From Syntrophotaleaceae bacterium (GTDB taxonomy: Bacteria; Desulfobacterota; Desulfuromonadia; Desulfuromonadales; Syntrophotaleaceae): a stretch of 64,000 bases of DNA. The position numbers were made by a program, and so were the translations under genes. The stretch spans positions 124,001 to 188,000 of the forward strand of contig JAWKQB010000002.1 in the NCBI GenBank assembly GCA_041390365.1, in the 5' to 3' direction. A model generated the notes under the pieces. That model worked only from the letters and a program-made list of their open reading frames with translations, was not told where the DNA came from and searched no databases. Positions 29,369 through 38,146 of the stretch are shown in pieces. Within the stretch, counting starts at the first letter, position 1. Every line of letters begins with the position of its first letter.

Positions 29369-30358
29369 ATGTTCGACTCATTCCATGATTTCGCCAAAAA
29401 TGTAAGACCTGCCCTCGACAAGGCCTTCTCCCGGGAACTGGTGCAACTTCTGGATACCGGTGTTCCCGGTCCTCACGACTGGCTGCAGGGATTGAACGGC
29501 GGAAAGAAGATTCGCGGCCTTCTTCTCTGTCTGGTCGCCAGGACCCTCGGCGCCTCGCTCGAAAAAGCCCTGCCCCGGGCGGTGGCCGTGGAGCTGATTC
29601 AGACCGCCACTCTCATCCATGACGATTACATCGATGGTCATCGCACCCGACGAAGCCTCCCCGCCCTCTGGACTCTGGACGGACCACGCCGGGCGGTTCT
29701 ACTGGGAGATGTGCTTTTTTCTTCAGCGATCTTTCTGCTGAGCGGGATGGGCAGCCTCGACTGCGGGATCGGCTCCCGGACCATCGCCCGGCTTGCCCTC
29801 GGAGCCTGGCAGGAGCCGCTTGACAAGCGAGCCCTGCTGTCGGCCATCAACAGCCGGCAGGCGGATTATGAGCTCATCATATCTCTGAAAACGGGGGTTC
29901 TGTTCGCGGCGGCCTCTGAGCTGGGTGCGGTTGCCGCAGGGGTCGATGCCTCCTCCCTGGGGCCGTGGCGGGGCTACGGCATGAAAGTCGGCGAAGCCTA
30001 CCAGTTGGCGGACGATCTGCATGAGATGGAGCGATCCTTCGACCGGCGGGATGTGTCGATGGAGGCGTTGACCGATCTGGCTCCCGCGCTGCTGTATTTC
30101 GTTCCGGACAGCGGGCAGGTGATCGAACAGGCCCTTCGGCGGGAAAAACCCCTGTCCATCCTCGAGATTCGGCCCTTCCTGTCTCAGGCTATCGGCTTGA
30201 TGAAAAGGGAGCGGGAGCGGCGGTTGCGGGCCGCGGCGGCCGAACTGGACGATGTGCGCGGCGAACCGCAACTGATGGATCTGGTGCGTCGGGCGCCCCT
30301 CGACCTGATCGGCATGTTCGACCGGTCGATCTCCATGGCAGGGCAGTGCAGAGGATAA
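29369..30358 (+). CDS. polyprenyl synthetase family protein (isoprenyl diphosphate synthase)
   Basis: 329 residues with the trans-prenyltransferase fold. Substrate Lys/Arg in GGKKIRG, first Asp-rich motif LIHDDYIDGHRTRR (DDxxD), KTG segment SLKTGVLFAAASELGA, and second Asp-rich motif YQLADDLHEME, in which the last Asp of DDxxD is Glu. It should condense IPP with an allylic diphosphate. The modified second motif and the divergent C-terminal third (from about 220) mean activity is not certain. Chain length cannot be read from sequence. Grouped with a UbiA-like gene upstream and a convergent methyltransferase. Confidence 0.85.
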   Translation: MFDSFHDFAKNVRPALDKAFSRELVQLLDTGVPGPHDWLQGLNGGKKIRGLLLCLVARTLGASLEKALPRAVAVELIQTATLIHDDYIDGHRTRRSLPALWTLDGPRRAVLLGDVLFSSAIFLLSGMGSLDCGIGSRTIARLALGAWQEPLDKRALLSAINSRQADYELIISLKTGVLFAAASELGAVAAGVDASSLGPWRGYGMKVGEAYQLADDLHEMERSFDRRDVSMEALTDLAPALLYFVPDSGQVIEQALRREKPLSILEIRPFLSQAIGLMKRERERRLRAAAAELDDVRGEPQLMDLVRRAPLDLIGMFDRSISMAGQCRG

Positions 30359-30364
30359 TCCGGA

Positions 30365-31078
30365 TCAGGAAGGATCCGTCGACGGTTTTCGCGCCGAGAT
30401 GATCGCCGCGGTGCCGAAGGTCAGGGGCCGGACGGCGATGTCGTTAAACCCCAATTTCAGCAGCAGGATCCGCGTATCCTCGACCCAGCGGGTCTGCTGC
30501 AGGAAGTCGGGAAGTTCGTGGAAAACCGTGCGCCATTCGGGAAAAAGTCGGCCGCCCAGGGCCTGCATCAGACGAAACCAGGTTTTCCAGAGTTTGATGA
30601 ATAGAGGGTTCGTCGGATAGGTGAAGTCGTGCAGCAGAACGATGCCGCCCGGCTTCAGCATTTGCAAGGCATTGACCAGCAGGTTTTCGAGGTCGGCATA
30701 CTTGGCCAGGTAGGAGGAGGTCATGCAGTCCAGCGGCTCCTCCAAAACCACATCTTCAGCCCGCCCGAGCCGAAATTCCACGTTTTCGATCCCCTCCTTT
30801 TGAACCTTTTGCCGGGCAAAGTCCAGGTACTCCTCACGCAATTCCACACCGGTGACCTGAGCCTCGGGAAAGGCGCGGGCTATTTTCAGGGTCAGAATTC
30901 CCGTTCCGCTGGCCTGGTCCGCAATCCGCCGGGCATGGGCCGGAATCAGGGCGAGGATGCGGGATTTCCAGTAGAGGTCTGCCCCGCAGGTCCAGATATT
31001 GACCACCCGGTCATAGGAAAAACCGGTACCGCTGAAGAAACGGTAAACCACGTCCAGTTTCGGTGAGGTGAGTGGCAT
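30365..31078 (-). CDS. class I SAM-dependent methyltransferase, UbiE/MenG-like
   Basis: 237 residues. The pre-domain RFFSGTGFSYDRVVNIWTCGADLYWKSRIL resembles the FDxxAxxYDxxN region of UbiE. SAM motif I is ADQASGTGILTLKIA, followed by VTGVELREEYLDFA (motif I acidic end), the region LDCMTSSYLAKYADLENLL, and motif III LKPGGIVLLHDFTYP. UbiE-type enzymes methylate the quinone ring. The convergent neighbours (prenyl synthase, UbiA-like) support a lipid or quinone substrate, but a different small molecule is possible. The ribosome site is weak (AAAGG at 10 bases). Confidence 0.85.
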   Translation of the reverse strand: MPLTSPKLDVVYRFFSGTGFSYDRVVNIWTCGADLYWKSRILALIPAHARRIADQASGTGILTLKIARAFPEAQVTGVELREEYLDFARQKVQKEGIENVEFRLGRAEDVVLEEPLDCMTSSYLAKYADLENLLVNALQMLKPGGIVLLHDFTYPTNPLFIKLWKTWFRLMQALGGRLFPEWRTVFHELPDFLQQTRWVEDTRILLLKLGFNDIAVRPLTFGTAAIISARKPSTDPS

Positions 31079-31211
31079 CTTCGTAGAACCTTTCCTGAGA
31101 AATTCGACTGCCGTTCATTATAGCATCCGTCGATGAATCTTCATGCCGGGGCTTTCATGATTTCCATGTCAAAGGGTATGATAGGAGGAAATAGAAACAG
31201 TGGAGGTCTGC

Positions 31212-32330
31212 ATGAAAAGCATACTGTTTGCCATTTTCCTTGTTTCATCTGTTCTGTTCGGCTGCAGTCAAAGCAGCAGCGAGGAGGCGAAGCCGCAGAA
31301 TACGGACGAGACGAAAACGGCGGTTTTTGCCGGAGGCTGCTTCTGGTGCACGGAGGCCGATTTCGAAAAACTCCCCGGCGTGATCGATGTAATTTCCGGC
31401 TATACGGGCGGTGGATTGGACGATCCCACCTATGAGCAGGTTTCGGCCGGGGGCACCGGGCATGTCGAGGCGGTCCGGGTGACCTATGATCCGGACACCA
31501 TCACCTACGGTCAACTTCTGGACTGGTTCTGGCGGCATGTGGATCCCACCGACAGTGGAGGTCAGTTCGTCGATCGGGGAGAACAGTATCGAAGCGTGAT
31601 CTTTTACGCCGGCGAAGAGCAGAGGCGTCAGGCCGAAGCGTCCAAACAGCGGCTGGAGGAATCCCGGCGTTTCGATAAGCCGATCGTCACCGACATTCTG
31701 CCGCTGGGCGCCTTCTATTTGGCCGAGGACTATCACCAGGATTACTACAAAAAAAACGCCATCCGCTACAAATTCTACCGTTATCGATCCGGCCGGGATC
31801 AGTTTCTGGACAGAACCTGGGGCGGTCGGCAGGATGATCAGCCGATTGAAAGAAAGGAAAAGCAGATGAGCCGAGAGGATGTGAAGGATGTCCGTTACGC
31901 GATTCCCGACGATGCCGAATTGCGCCGCAGGTTGACACCTCTGCAATATAAAGTCACGCAGGAGGACGGCACCGAAAAACCCTTCGACAATGCCTATTGG
32001 AACAACCATGAGCCGGGAATCTATGTGGATATCGTTTCCGGGGAACCCTTGTTCAGCTCCATCGACAAGTTCGAATCGGGAACCGGATGGCCGAGCTTCA
32101 CCCGGCCGCTCGTCCCCGGGAATATCGTCGAGCGGGAGGACCGGAGCTGGTTCAGCGTGCGGACCGAGGTTCGCAGCAAGCATGCCGATTCCCATCTCGG
32201 ACATGTCTTCGAGGACGGCCCGCCCCCCACCGGGCTCCGGTACTGCATGAACTCGGCAGCGCTGCGGTTCGTGCCGAAACACGACCTGGAGCGGGAAGGC
32301 TACGGCAAATTTCTGCCGCTGTTCCAATAG
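31212..32330 (+). CDS. msrAB: lipoprotein methionine sulfoxide reductase, MsrA-MsrB fusion
   Basis: 372 residues from the ATG at 31212 (GGAGG 4 bases upstream; a GTG at 31200 is less likely). The signal peptide ends in lipobox VLFGC (Cys18). The MsrA domain (about 35-195) has catalytic Cys43 in GGCFWCTE and [14 protein letters not shown]. The MsrB domain (about 220-365) has [27 protein letters not shown], and catalytic Cys near 345 in [10 protein letters not shown]. The two CxxC zinc pairs found in many MsrB are absent, so it is the zinc-free type. It repairs Met-S-oxide and Met-R-oxide in exported proteins. Confidence 0.96.
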   Translation: MKSILFAIFLVSSVLFGCSQSSSEEAKPQNTDETKTAVFAGGCFWCTEADFEKLPGVIDVISGYTGGGLDDPTYEQVSAGGTGHVEAVRVTYDPDTITYGQLLDWFWRHVDPTDSGGQFVDRGEQYRSVIFYAGEEQRRQAEASKQRLEESRRFDKPIVTDILPLGAFYLAEDYHQDYYKKNAIRYKFYRYRSGRDQFLDRTWGGRQDDQPIERKEKQMSREDVKDVRYAIPDDAELRRRLTPLQYKVTQEDGTEKPFDNAYWNNHEPGIYVDIVSGEPLFSSIDKFESGTGWPSFTRPLVPGNIVEREDRSWFSVRTEVRSKHADSHLGHVFEDGPPPTGLRYCMNSAALRFVPKHDLEREGYGKFLPLFQ

Positions 32331-32390
32331 CCACCCTGTCGCGGAAAAGCCTCCCGGTGGTAAAATTGAAGGACTGAAAGGAGGCTGGTC

Positions 32391-32600
32391 ATGAGAATCA
32401 ACGTCGAATGCAACGGCAAGTTTGAAAGATATCAAAAAGGGAAACAGCCCTGGGATGTTCCGGAGGGAGCGACCCCCAAAGAGGTCAGTGAAATCCTGGG
32501 GATCGATCCCGATGATGTCAGGGAGATTTCCGTCAATCACCAAAGCGCCCGGATGAATACACTGCTGAATGATGGGGACGAGGTCCGGCTCTCGTCTTGA
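32391..32600 (+). CDS. ThiS/MoaD-like beta-grasp protein lacking the terminal Gly-Gly
   Basis: 69 residues: MRINVECNGKFERYQKG, a helix EVSEILGIDPDDV, then ISVNHQSARMNTLLNDGDEVRLSS. The strand-strand-helix-strand pattern and the LNDGDEV close to the end are those of the ThiS/MoaD sulfur-carrier fold. Sulfur carriers normally run on a further six to ten residues to a Gly-Gly end. This protein stops at RLSS, so it cannot be a thiocarboxylate carrier in the usual way. AAGGAGG start. It is 60 bp after msrAB and followed by a terminator. Confidence 0.8.
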   Translation: MRINVECNGKFERYQKGKQPWDVPEGATPKEVSEILGIDPDDVREISVNHQSARMNTLLNDGDEVRLSS

Positions 32601-32622
32601 CAAAGACGGCATCCTGCGATCG

Positions 32623-32650
32623 AAAAGGCATCCATCGGGGTGCCTTTTTT
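32623..32650 (+). terminator. terminator after the ThiS-like gene
   Basis: AAGGCATCC (32625-32633) pairs with GGGTGCCTT (32638-32646) around ATCG with one G-T pair. A T-run follows. Confidence 0.85.
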
Positions 32651-32685
32651 GTATCCCCGCGGGCCCATTCCGTCTCTTTGGGAGA

Positions 32686-32714
32686 TTGACATGGGAAGCG
32701 TTTTCCCCTATTCG
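32686..32714 (+). promoter_or_regulatory. candidate promoter of the DUF362 gene
   Basis: TTGACA (32686-32691), a 17-bp spacer and TATTCG (32709-32714). The spacer contains the inverted repeat GGGAA-GCGT-TTTCCC, which could be an operator. Confidence 0.4.
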
Positions 32715-32748
32715 ATAGAAGGCGTTTGTCTGAAGGAGGTCATTTACG

Positions 32749-33549
32749 TTGCCAAAGCCCTGCGGGATCGAAAACTATCGCTCCTTTGAAAAGACCGTCC
32801 CCAAACTGCTCGAATCGATCGGTGCACCCGCTGTCCTGGCGCGCCAATCGCGCATCCTGATCAAACCCAACCTGGTTAACGGGGATCCTCCTCCCGTGAC
32901 CCTGCCGGTTGAGGCCTGCGCTGCCCTGGTCAAGGCTTGCCGCACCTGGAGCAGTGCAGAGATCGTCATTGCCGAAGGGACCGGCGCCCGGCATCTCACC
33001 ACCAGCGAAATGTTCCGTCTACACCGATACGATCGCCTCGCCGAGAAAGAGGGGGTCAAACTCGTCGATCTGAACGAAGCGGACCTGATCGAGCTGGAAG
33101 ATCCCGGCTGCTCGGTTTTTCCCGTTTTCCAAATGCCCCGCCTGGTCATGGAAAGTTTCGTCCTGTCCGCCGCGGTCCTCAAGGCCCACAGCCTGGCGGT
33201 GATCACCGGCAGCATGAAAAACATGATCGGGGTCGCTCCTCCTGCCTATTACCAGAAGGGGGGACATTGGAAAAAATCCGCCTTTCACCATCAGATGCAG
33301 ACCTCGGTTTTTGAACTGAATTGCTATCGCAAGCCCGATCTGGCCTTTATCGACGCCAGCGTCGGCCTGGCCGAATATCATCTGGGGGGCCCCACCTGCG
33401 ATCCTCCGGTGGACAAGCTGGTGGCCGGGTTCGACCCGGTGGCCGTCGATGCGGCCGCCGCTGCCCTGCTCGGCATCGGCTGGCGGCAAGTGGGGCATCT
33501 CCTCAAGGCCCACGGGGTGCTCGGTTTCGCCGAGCCGGAGGAAATCTGA
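32749..33549 (+). CDS. DUF362 domain protein
   Basis: 266 residues. The TTG start is fixed by an AAGGAGGT ribosome site 8 bases upstream; no closer ATG exists. It shows the DUF362 features: SRILIKPNLV at the start, IVIAEGTGA, VLKAHSLAVITGSMKNMIGV and the closing AGFDPVAVDAAAAALLGI. Members are often iron-sulfur proteins of unknown function. This one has no ferredoxin Cys clusters, so it is the short form. The function cannot be given. It ends 92 bp before selU. Confidence 0.85.
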   Translation: MPKPCGIENYRSFEKTVPKLLESIGAPAVLARQSRILIKPNLVNGDPPPVTLPVEACAALVKACRTWSSAEIVIAEGTGARHLTTSEMFRLHRYDRLAEKEGVKLVDLNEADLIELEDPGCSVFPVFQMPRLVMESFVLSAAVLKAHSLAVITGSMKNMIGVAPPAYYQKGGHWKKSAFHHQMQTSVFELNCYRKPDLAFIDASVGLAEYHLGGPTCDPPVDKLVAGFDPVAVDAAAAALLGIGWRQVGHLLKAHGVLGFAEPEEI

Positions 33550-33641
33550 AAGATTCAATCCATATCCGGTATTCTTATTGAAGAAAACCCGGAAAAGGTG
33601 TAACTCTTTTCCCCTGTCCGAAATATTGCCCATCCTGCCGA

Positions 33642-34691
33642 ATGGTATCTGTATCGATGTTTCCCAGGTTTTTGAATCCCGAAGAATTCCTGCAGCAGGC
33701 CGCGGAAAGTCCCGTTTTCGACGTCCGCACACCGGGTGAGTTCTGCCAGGCACACATTCCCGGAGCCTGCAACCTGCCCCTGTTTTCCAACGAAGAGCGG
33801 CACGAGATCGGCATTCTTTACAAGGAAAGCGGCCGGCAGGCGGCCATCTTGCGTGGGCTGGAGATCGTCGGGCCGCGCCTTGCCGAGTACGTTCTTCTTG
33901 CCCGGGCCGTTGCTTCCAACGAGAATATTCTCCTGCATTGCTGGCGCGGCGGCATGCGCAGCGAATCGCTGGCCTGGTTGCTGGATAAGGCCGGCTTCCG
34001 GGTGGGCGTGCTCAAAGGCGGATACAAGGCCTTCCGCCGGCTGGTCATAGCAACTTTCGCCCAACCGTTGCGGCTGCTGGTTGTGGGTGGCATGACCGGC
34101 AGTGGTAAAACGGAAATCCTGAAGCGGCTCGGGGATAGGGGGGAACAGGTGCTCGATCTGGAGGGACTGGCCCAGCACCGCGGCTCGGCGTTCGGGGCGG
34201 TCGGTAACGGAGAGCAGCCTTCGTCGGAACAGGTCGAAAACGAGGTTTTCGCGGTCCTGAGAACCTTCGATCCCAGCCGGACAATCTGGGTGGAGGACGA
34301 AAGCAGACGCATCGGGCGGGTTCTGGTCAACGAGCTGCTGTTCCGGCAGATGCGAGGCGCCACCGTGATAAGGATTCATGTCCCCAGGGAAATCCGGGTC
34401 GAAAGACTGTGCCGGGAATACGGCCGGGAGCCCAGGGCCCGCCTCGCTGCGGCGGTAGGCAACATCGGCAAGAGACTCGGCGGCGAAAATGCGGCGCGGG
34501 TGCTGCAAGCCATCGAGGAGGGGGATTACCGTCAGGCCGCCCAGACCATCCTTGAGTATTACGACAAAACCTACCTGTATGGCATCTCCAAGCGGGATCC
34601 GGCCACCATCATCGACCTGGACCCCACCCCGGCCGATCCCGCCGCCATTGCCGACGCCCTCATCGTCAGGGCTGAAAGCCTGGGGGGGTGA
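33642..34691 (+). CDS. selU: tRNA 2-selenouridine/geranyl-2-thiouridine synthase
   Basis: 349 residues. N-terminal rhodanese domain with the active Cys100 in HCWRGGMRS (all family members share this). C-terminal P-loop domain with GGMTGSGKTE at about 149-158 and VEDESRRIGRV. It replaces sulfur by selenium at U34 of tRNAs for Lys, Glu and Gln, using selenophosphate, by way of a geranylated intermediate. Its presence implies the host makes selenophosphate, relevant to the in-frame TGA seen at 49651. A second ATG 5 codons in (33657) is an alternative start. Neither has a clear ribosome site. Confidence 0.96.
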   Translation: MVSVSMFPRFLNPEEFLQQAAESPVFDVRTPGEFCQAHIPGACNLPLFSNEERHEIGILYKESGRQAAILRGLEIVGPRLAEYVLLARAVASNENILLHCWRGGMRSESLAWLLDKAGFRVGVLKGGYKAFRRLVIATFAQPLRLLVVGGMTGSGKTEILKRLGDRGEQVLDLEGLAQHRGSAFGAVGNGEQPSSEQVENEVFAVLRTFDPSRTIWVEDESRRIGRVLVNELLFRQMRGATVIRIHVPREIRVERLCREYGREPRARLAAAVGNIGKRLGGENAARVLQAIEEGDYRQAAQTILEYYDKTYLYGISKRDPATIIDLDPTPADPAAIADALIVRAESLGG

Positions 34692-34692
34692 A

Positions 34693-35214
34693 TCACCCCA
34701 GAAACCGGGCCACGATGAAATCGCAGATCCCCTGGGCATCGTTGATATTAAAGACCGGAACGTCGATATCCAGAGGCTCGTCCGAGGCAACCGCGATCAG
34801 GTTCGGATCATAGATTTCGTCCCGGTAGAGCAGCCGTTCGCCGCGAGCCTTGCGGTGGACCTCGATTTTCGGCAGATCGTTTTTCTTGAATCCCTCCGTC
34901 AGAACGATGTCCACATCCCCGAAATAATGTCTGATCGAGTCCATCACCGGCGGCTCCTCGCCTCCGGGATTGATCTTGACCATGGCCATTTTTTCCTTGG
35001 AGGTAACCAGCATGGTGTCGGCACCGGCCTGGGTGAAACGCCAGGAATCCTTGCCTTCCCTGTCGATGCTGAACTGGTGAGCATCGTGCTTGATCGCCCC
35101 CACGCGGTAGCCCCTTTTTTTTAATTCGCCGATCAGCTTGACCAGCAGGGTGGTTTTTCCGGTACCGCTTTTGGCAGAGATGGAGACAATGGCCGGGGAG
35201 GCAGGAGTCGACAT
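34693..35214 (-). CDS. mobB: molybdopterin-guanine dinucleotide biosynthesis protein B
   Basis: 173 residues from the ATG at 35214, chosen because AAAGGA is at 7 bases; the frame is open upstream to 35277. P-loop SAKSGTGKTTLL, then LKKRGYRVGAIKHDAHQF with the conserved KHD, DSWRFTQAGAD, VDIVLTEGFK and a KIEVHR segment. MobB is a small GTPase that helps MobA attach GMP to molybdopterin, so the organism has bis-MGD-type molybdo- or tungsto-enzymes. It is convergent with selU, with the two stop codons nearly touching. Confidence 0.96.
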   Translation of the reverse strand: MSTPASPAIVSISAKSGTGKTTLLVKLIGELKKRGYRVGAIKHDAHQFSIDREGKDSWRFTQAGADTMLVTSKEKMAMVKINPGGEEPPVMDSIRHYFGDVDIVLTEGFKKNDLPKIEVHRKARGERLLYRDEIYDPNLIAVASDEPLDIDVPVFNINDAQGICDFIVARFLG

Positions 35215-35419
35215 GGACATTTCCTTTGGCTGTTCGAGATTTGTTGCGAATATAGTGGAAGGCAGGGTGCGGGGCAATCGAAAATTAACGACAAGCCTGA
35301 CCTGGTAAGGGTCGTCCGATTGTGATCAGTGCGGGTTATGCTACCTTTATAAGGTATTAACTTCGGCCCATTTCCTGGCCGAAAACACCGCTCGCGGCAT
35401 CGCCTAAACCGGAGGAGCC

Positions 35420-36640
35420 ATGAAACGCCTGGCCAATTTACTGCTGCTGCTTATCGTGCCCCTGTCCGTTTGGGCGCTCGTTGCTGAGGAACGACCAGGA
35501 ATCCGATACACGAATCAGGTTCTTTTTCTGGAGAAAAAGATCATGGAGGGGGATCAGGTGGCCTGGGTGACCCTGGCTTACAGCGATCCCGCCACGGGTC
35601 GTGACTGCCAGAACTTTATCGATGTCCTGGGGGGGCGGCAGCTCTTTGCAGACATTCCGGAAAAGAGCTGGATGCTGGTCGATTTTCAGCTGCGCAGCCT
35701 GGTGGTGGAGGCCGGCTTTGCCGGAGACGCCGATGTGACCGCTGTCGCGGCTTGTGAGGATTACCGGAGCTGTGTCGAAAAACGGCAAAAGCGCGCGGCG
35801 GAAGGGCCTGGAGAGGAAGCGCCGGCCCGAACGGGCGTGGAAGGAAAAGCTGCGGGACAAGGAGGCACCTCCCTCACGGCCGTCGAGGATCGACTGATGG
35901 CCGGCCGGCAACTGGTCAAGGCGGCCCGCTGCCGGAGCTGTCATGCGATCGAAGGCTTCGGTGCCGATCACGCTCCCAGCCTCACCTGGAGGCGGGCGAA
36001 ATATGAACCCGACTGGCTCGGCAATTATCTGTCGGCGCCTTACCGGATGAGGCCCGCCATGAAAAACCTGATGATGCTGGATTACACCTCCCCCAATGCG
36101 GTTCCCCATCTGCAGCCGGAAGAGGTCAAGGTGATCGCGGACTACCTGCAGCAGCTCTCCTGGCTGAAGTCTCCCGCCGGACGCTTCCGTCTCGAACCCT
36201 GGCAGTCCTACAACTGCTACGAATGCCACGCGCGGGTTTACCGGCAGGACCCCCTGGCCTATGTTCCCACCCCCGTTCCTCAGTCCTGGCGGGACGAACT
36301 GACCTCCAGTCCGACCCTGAAATCCTGTACGGCCTGCCATACCTTCGGCGATGCCGGTCCGGCCGTGAAAGCGGTGCAGGCTTTTCCCCTGGCTCCCGAT
36401 CTGCTGCTGACCGCGGAGAAACTGCGCACGGACTATTTTCTTGCCTATGTTCGGGATCCCGACTACGTGCAACCCGGCTCCAGCATGCCGAAGCTGGCTT
36501 TGTCGGAACAACAGGTGGAGGAACTTGAAAGGCTGGTGGAAAGACTGCGTCAGGCCATCCGGGCGGGGGAGGTCGAGCCGGTCCATCGCTATTACCGCAT
36601 GGAGAAAAAGGAGGGTCAACAACACGGACGGTCGCAATAA
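35420..36640 (+). CDS. triheme c-type cytochrome, exported
   Basis: 406 residues. A signal peptide (KRLANLLLLLIVPLSVWAL) is followed by an N-terminal region of about 150 residues without haem that I do not recognise. The haem part has three CXXCH sites: CRSCH near 175, CYECH near 271 and CTACH near 309. The first module (AGRQLVKAARCRSCHAIEGFG ... MKNLMMLDYTSPN) has the look of a class I cytochrome c domain, with a Met in a MKNLMM segment as possible axial ligand. It probably works in periplasmic electron transfer. The CXXCH density is low for extracellular conduits. It stands alone, with an AGGAG start. Confidence 0.88.
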   Translation: MKRLANLLLLLIVPLSVWALVAEERPGIRYTNQVLFLEKKIMEGDQVAWVTLAYSDPATGRDCQNFIDVLGGRQLFADIPEKSWMLVDFQLRSLVVEAGFAGDADVTAVAACEDYRSCVEKRQKRAAEGPGEEAPARTGVEGKAAGQGGTSLTAVEDRLMAGRQLVKAARCRSCHAIEGFGADHAPSLTWRRAKYEPDWLGNYLSAPYRMRPAMKNLMMLDYTSPNAVPHLQPEEVKVIADYLQQLSWLKSPAGRFRLEPWQSYNCYECHARVYRQDPLAYVPTPVPQSWRDELTSSPTLKSCTACHTFGDAGPAVKAVQAFPLAPDLLLTAEKLRTDYFLAYVRDPDYVQPGSSMPKLALSEQQVEELERLVERLRQAIRAGEVEPVHRYYRMEKKEGQQHGRSQ

Positions 36641-36903
36641 AGATGCCGGCATGACCACGATCAGCTTTTTGCCAATCCGGTCGGTGGCCTCTCTTCCGGC
36701 GCTTCCGCCATCAGCTCCTTTACAGACCTGAATTTGGTCACGTCCTCCGATCGGCAACCGCGGATGGGAAGACAAGGCTTCTGGCATTAGACCGCGTCAT
36801 GCCGGCATTTCATGGTTTCGTTTTCGCTGCCCTTGATCCAATTTTACCACTTTCTGAAGCTTACCCTCGGATTTTCTCTCATGATTTTTCATGCCCAAGG
36901 CGA
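36641..36903. other. intergenic region between cytochrome and ferritin-like genes
   Basis: 263 bases. The perfect palindrome ATGCCGGCAT occurs twice, at 36643-36652 and 36799-36808. A 26-codon frame starting GTG with GGAGG before it lies on the minus strand near 36740-36660. It has no partner or family that I recognise, so it is not called. Confidence 0.4.
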
Positions 36904-37401
36904 CTACTCCCGCACGTAGATGTCGATGTCGGTCTCATGGACCATGCCCATTATATGGGCGTATTCCGACTCGATCAGCTGGTAATGGTGATTGGTCGAT
37001 CTGGCGTTCATTTCAAAAACTTTTCTCACCTCGGGGTCTTTGATGTTCTGAGCCAGGTCGTGCAGCTGTTTTTCCAGTTTCTGTTCTCTGGCCATGGCCA
37101 TCTCCATGGCTTTCTGCACCCGAAGGTCGGCGAGCAGGGTATTTTTCTGGAAGGACAGCCACTCCTCTTCTATTTTGCTGGTAGTGTTGATATAGGTTTC
37201 AAAATCCGGCAGGTCCCCCCCTTTGTAGAGGTCGTAGAACTGCCGCGCATGTTCCTTTTCCTCTTCGGCCAGCAGCTCGAACAGGCGGCGGGAATTTTCA
37301 CTGTTCATGTGCCGGGCAGCCAGACGATAGAAATTCATCGCGTTTTTCTCCGTCTGGATCGAGCGTTTTATCGCATCCTGTACATCGATTCGTTCAAACA
37401 T
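36904..37401 (-). CDS. ferritin-like/rubrerythrin-type diiron protein
   Basis: 165 residues from the ATG at 37401, which has AAGGAGG; the upstream frame is not coding. Four-helix ferritin-like fold: helix 1 AIKRSIQTEKNAMNFYRLAARHM with Glu ligand, helix 2 RRLFELLAEEEKEHARQFYDLY with the E-x2-H pair, helix 3 QKAMEMAMAREQKLEKQLHDLA, helix 4 FEMNARSTNHHYQLIESEYAH with His. The spacing suggests a di-iron centre as in rubrerythrin without the rubredoxin tail. Likely role: peroxide reduction or iron handling under oxidative stress. Fits the PerR and rubredoxin genes at the left edge. Confidence 0.9.
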   Translation of the reverse strand: MFERIDVQDAIKRSIQTEKNAMNFYRLAARHMNSENSRRLFELLAEEEKEHARQFYDLYKGGDLPDFETYINTTSKIEEEWLSFQKNTLLADLRVQKAMEMAMAREQKLEKQLHDLAQNIKDPEVRKVFEMNARSTNHHYQLIESEYAHIMGMVHETDIDIYVRE

Positions 37402-37577
37402 GCGCAACCTCCTTTCGGACTGCCTTTGCCATGATTCTGTAAAAAGAATACCAGATTCCGGTTTCTCCGGGCCACTCCGCCGAACATTACCGGAGAGATT
37501 TCGAGGATTTTGCAGGCAGGGAAGGTCGGATGAAGTAGAATAAAAAGAAACCAAACGGAAAAGAGAGGGTCGAAATC

Positions 37578-37991
37578 ATGAGGAAAAAAGTCGTTTTTCC
37601 CCTGAAGGTGTTCTACGACGGCGGCTGCCCCGTTTGTTCCCGGGAAATCGAGCATTATCGACAAATGGGCGCGGAAGACAAGCTGAATTTCATCGATATA
37701 GACGATCCCGATTTCGCTCCCGAGGACTACGGCCTTACCCTGGAGGAGTTCATGAAGGAAATGCACGCCATGGATGCTTCCGGGGAAATCTACCGGGGAG
37801 TGGATGCGTTTCGCGCACTGTGGTCGGGATTGCCGGTGAGTATTTACGGTGATCTTGCCTGCCTGCTTGGCTTGCCGGGAGTTCGTCAGATCTCCAGGAT
37901 CGGCTACCGCGGTTTTGCCCGCATGCGGCGGTTCCTGCCCCGGGTCGATAAAACCTGCGAGGATCGCTGTCATCCCCGGCATCGCGCCTGA
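37578..37991 (+). CDS. DCC-family thiol-disulfide oxidoreductase-like protein (DUF393)
   Basis: 137 residues. The DUF393 signature is clear: VFYDGGCPVCSREIEHYR (CPVC at about 18-21), FIDIDDPDF, GEIYRGVDAFRALW and a short C-terminal hydrophobic helix. The family has a thioredoxin-like fold, and the CxxC suggests redox activity; substrates are unknown. Ribosome site AAAGAGAGGG upstream. It diverges from the ferritin-like gene, and the 176 bp between them probably hold both promoters. Confidence 0.92.
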   Translation: MRKKVVFPLKVFYDGGCPVCSREIEHYRQMGAEDKLNFIDIDDPDFAPEDYGLTLEEFMKEMHAMDASGEIYRGVDAFRALWSGLPVSIYGDLACLLGLPGVRQISRIGYRGFARMRRFLPRVDKTCEDRCHPRHRA

Positions 37992-38146
37992 CAGGGTTTT
38001 CATGAATCTCTATGGGGTTACAACGGCTTGAATTCGTTGCATTTGGTCCCGGTCTGATATATCGTATCAGACGCCGCAAGCGGGACGGCTGTCGAGATAG
38101 TATTCATCCTGGATCGGGGATGGAATGGCCCCGGAGGAGATTTTTT

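Noticed and set aside
36655..36745. 26-codon minus-strand frame starting GTG with GGAGG before it
   Set aside because: Too short, with no family, and it lies in an intergenic region; chance is likely.
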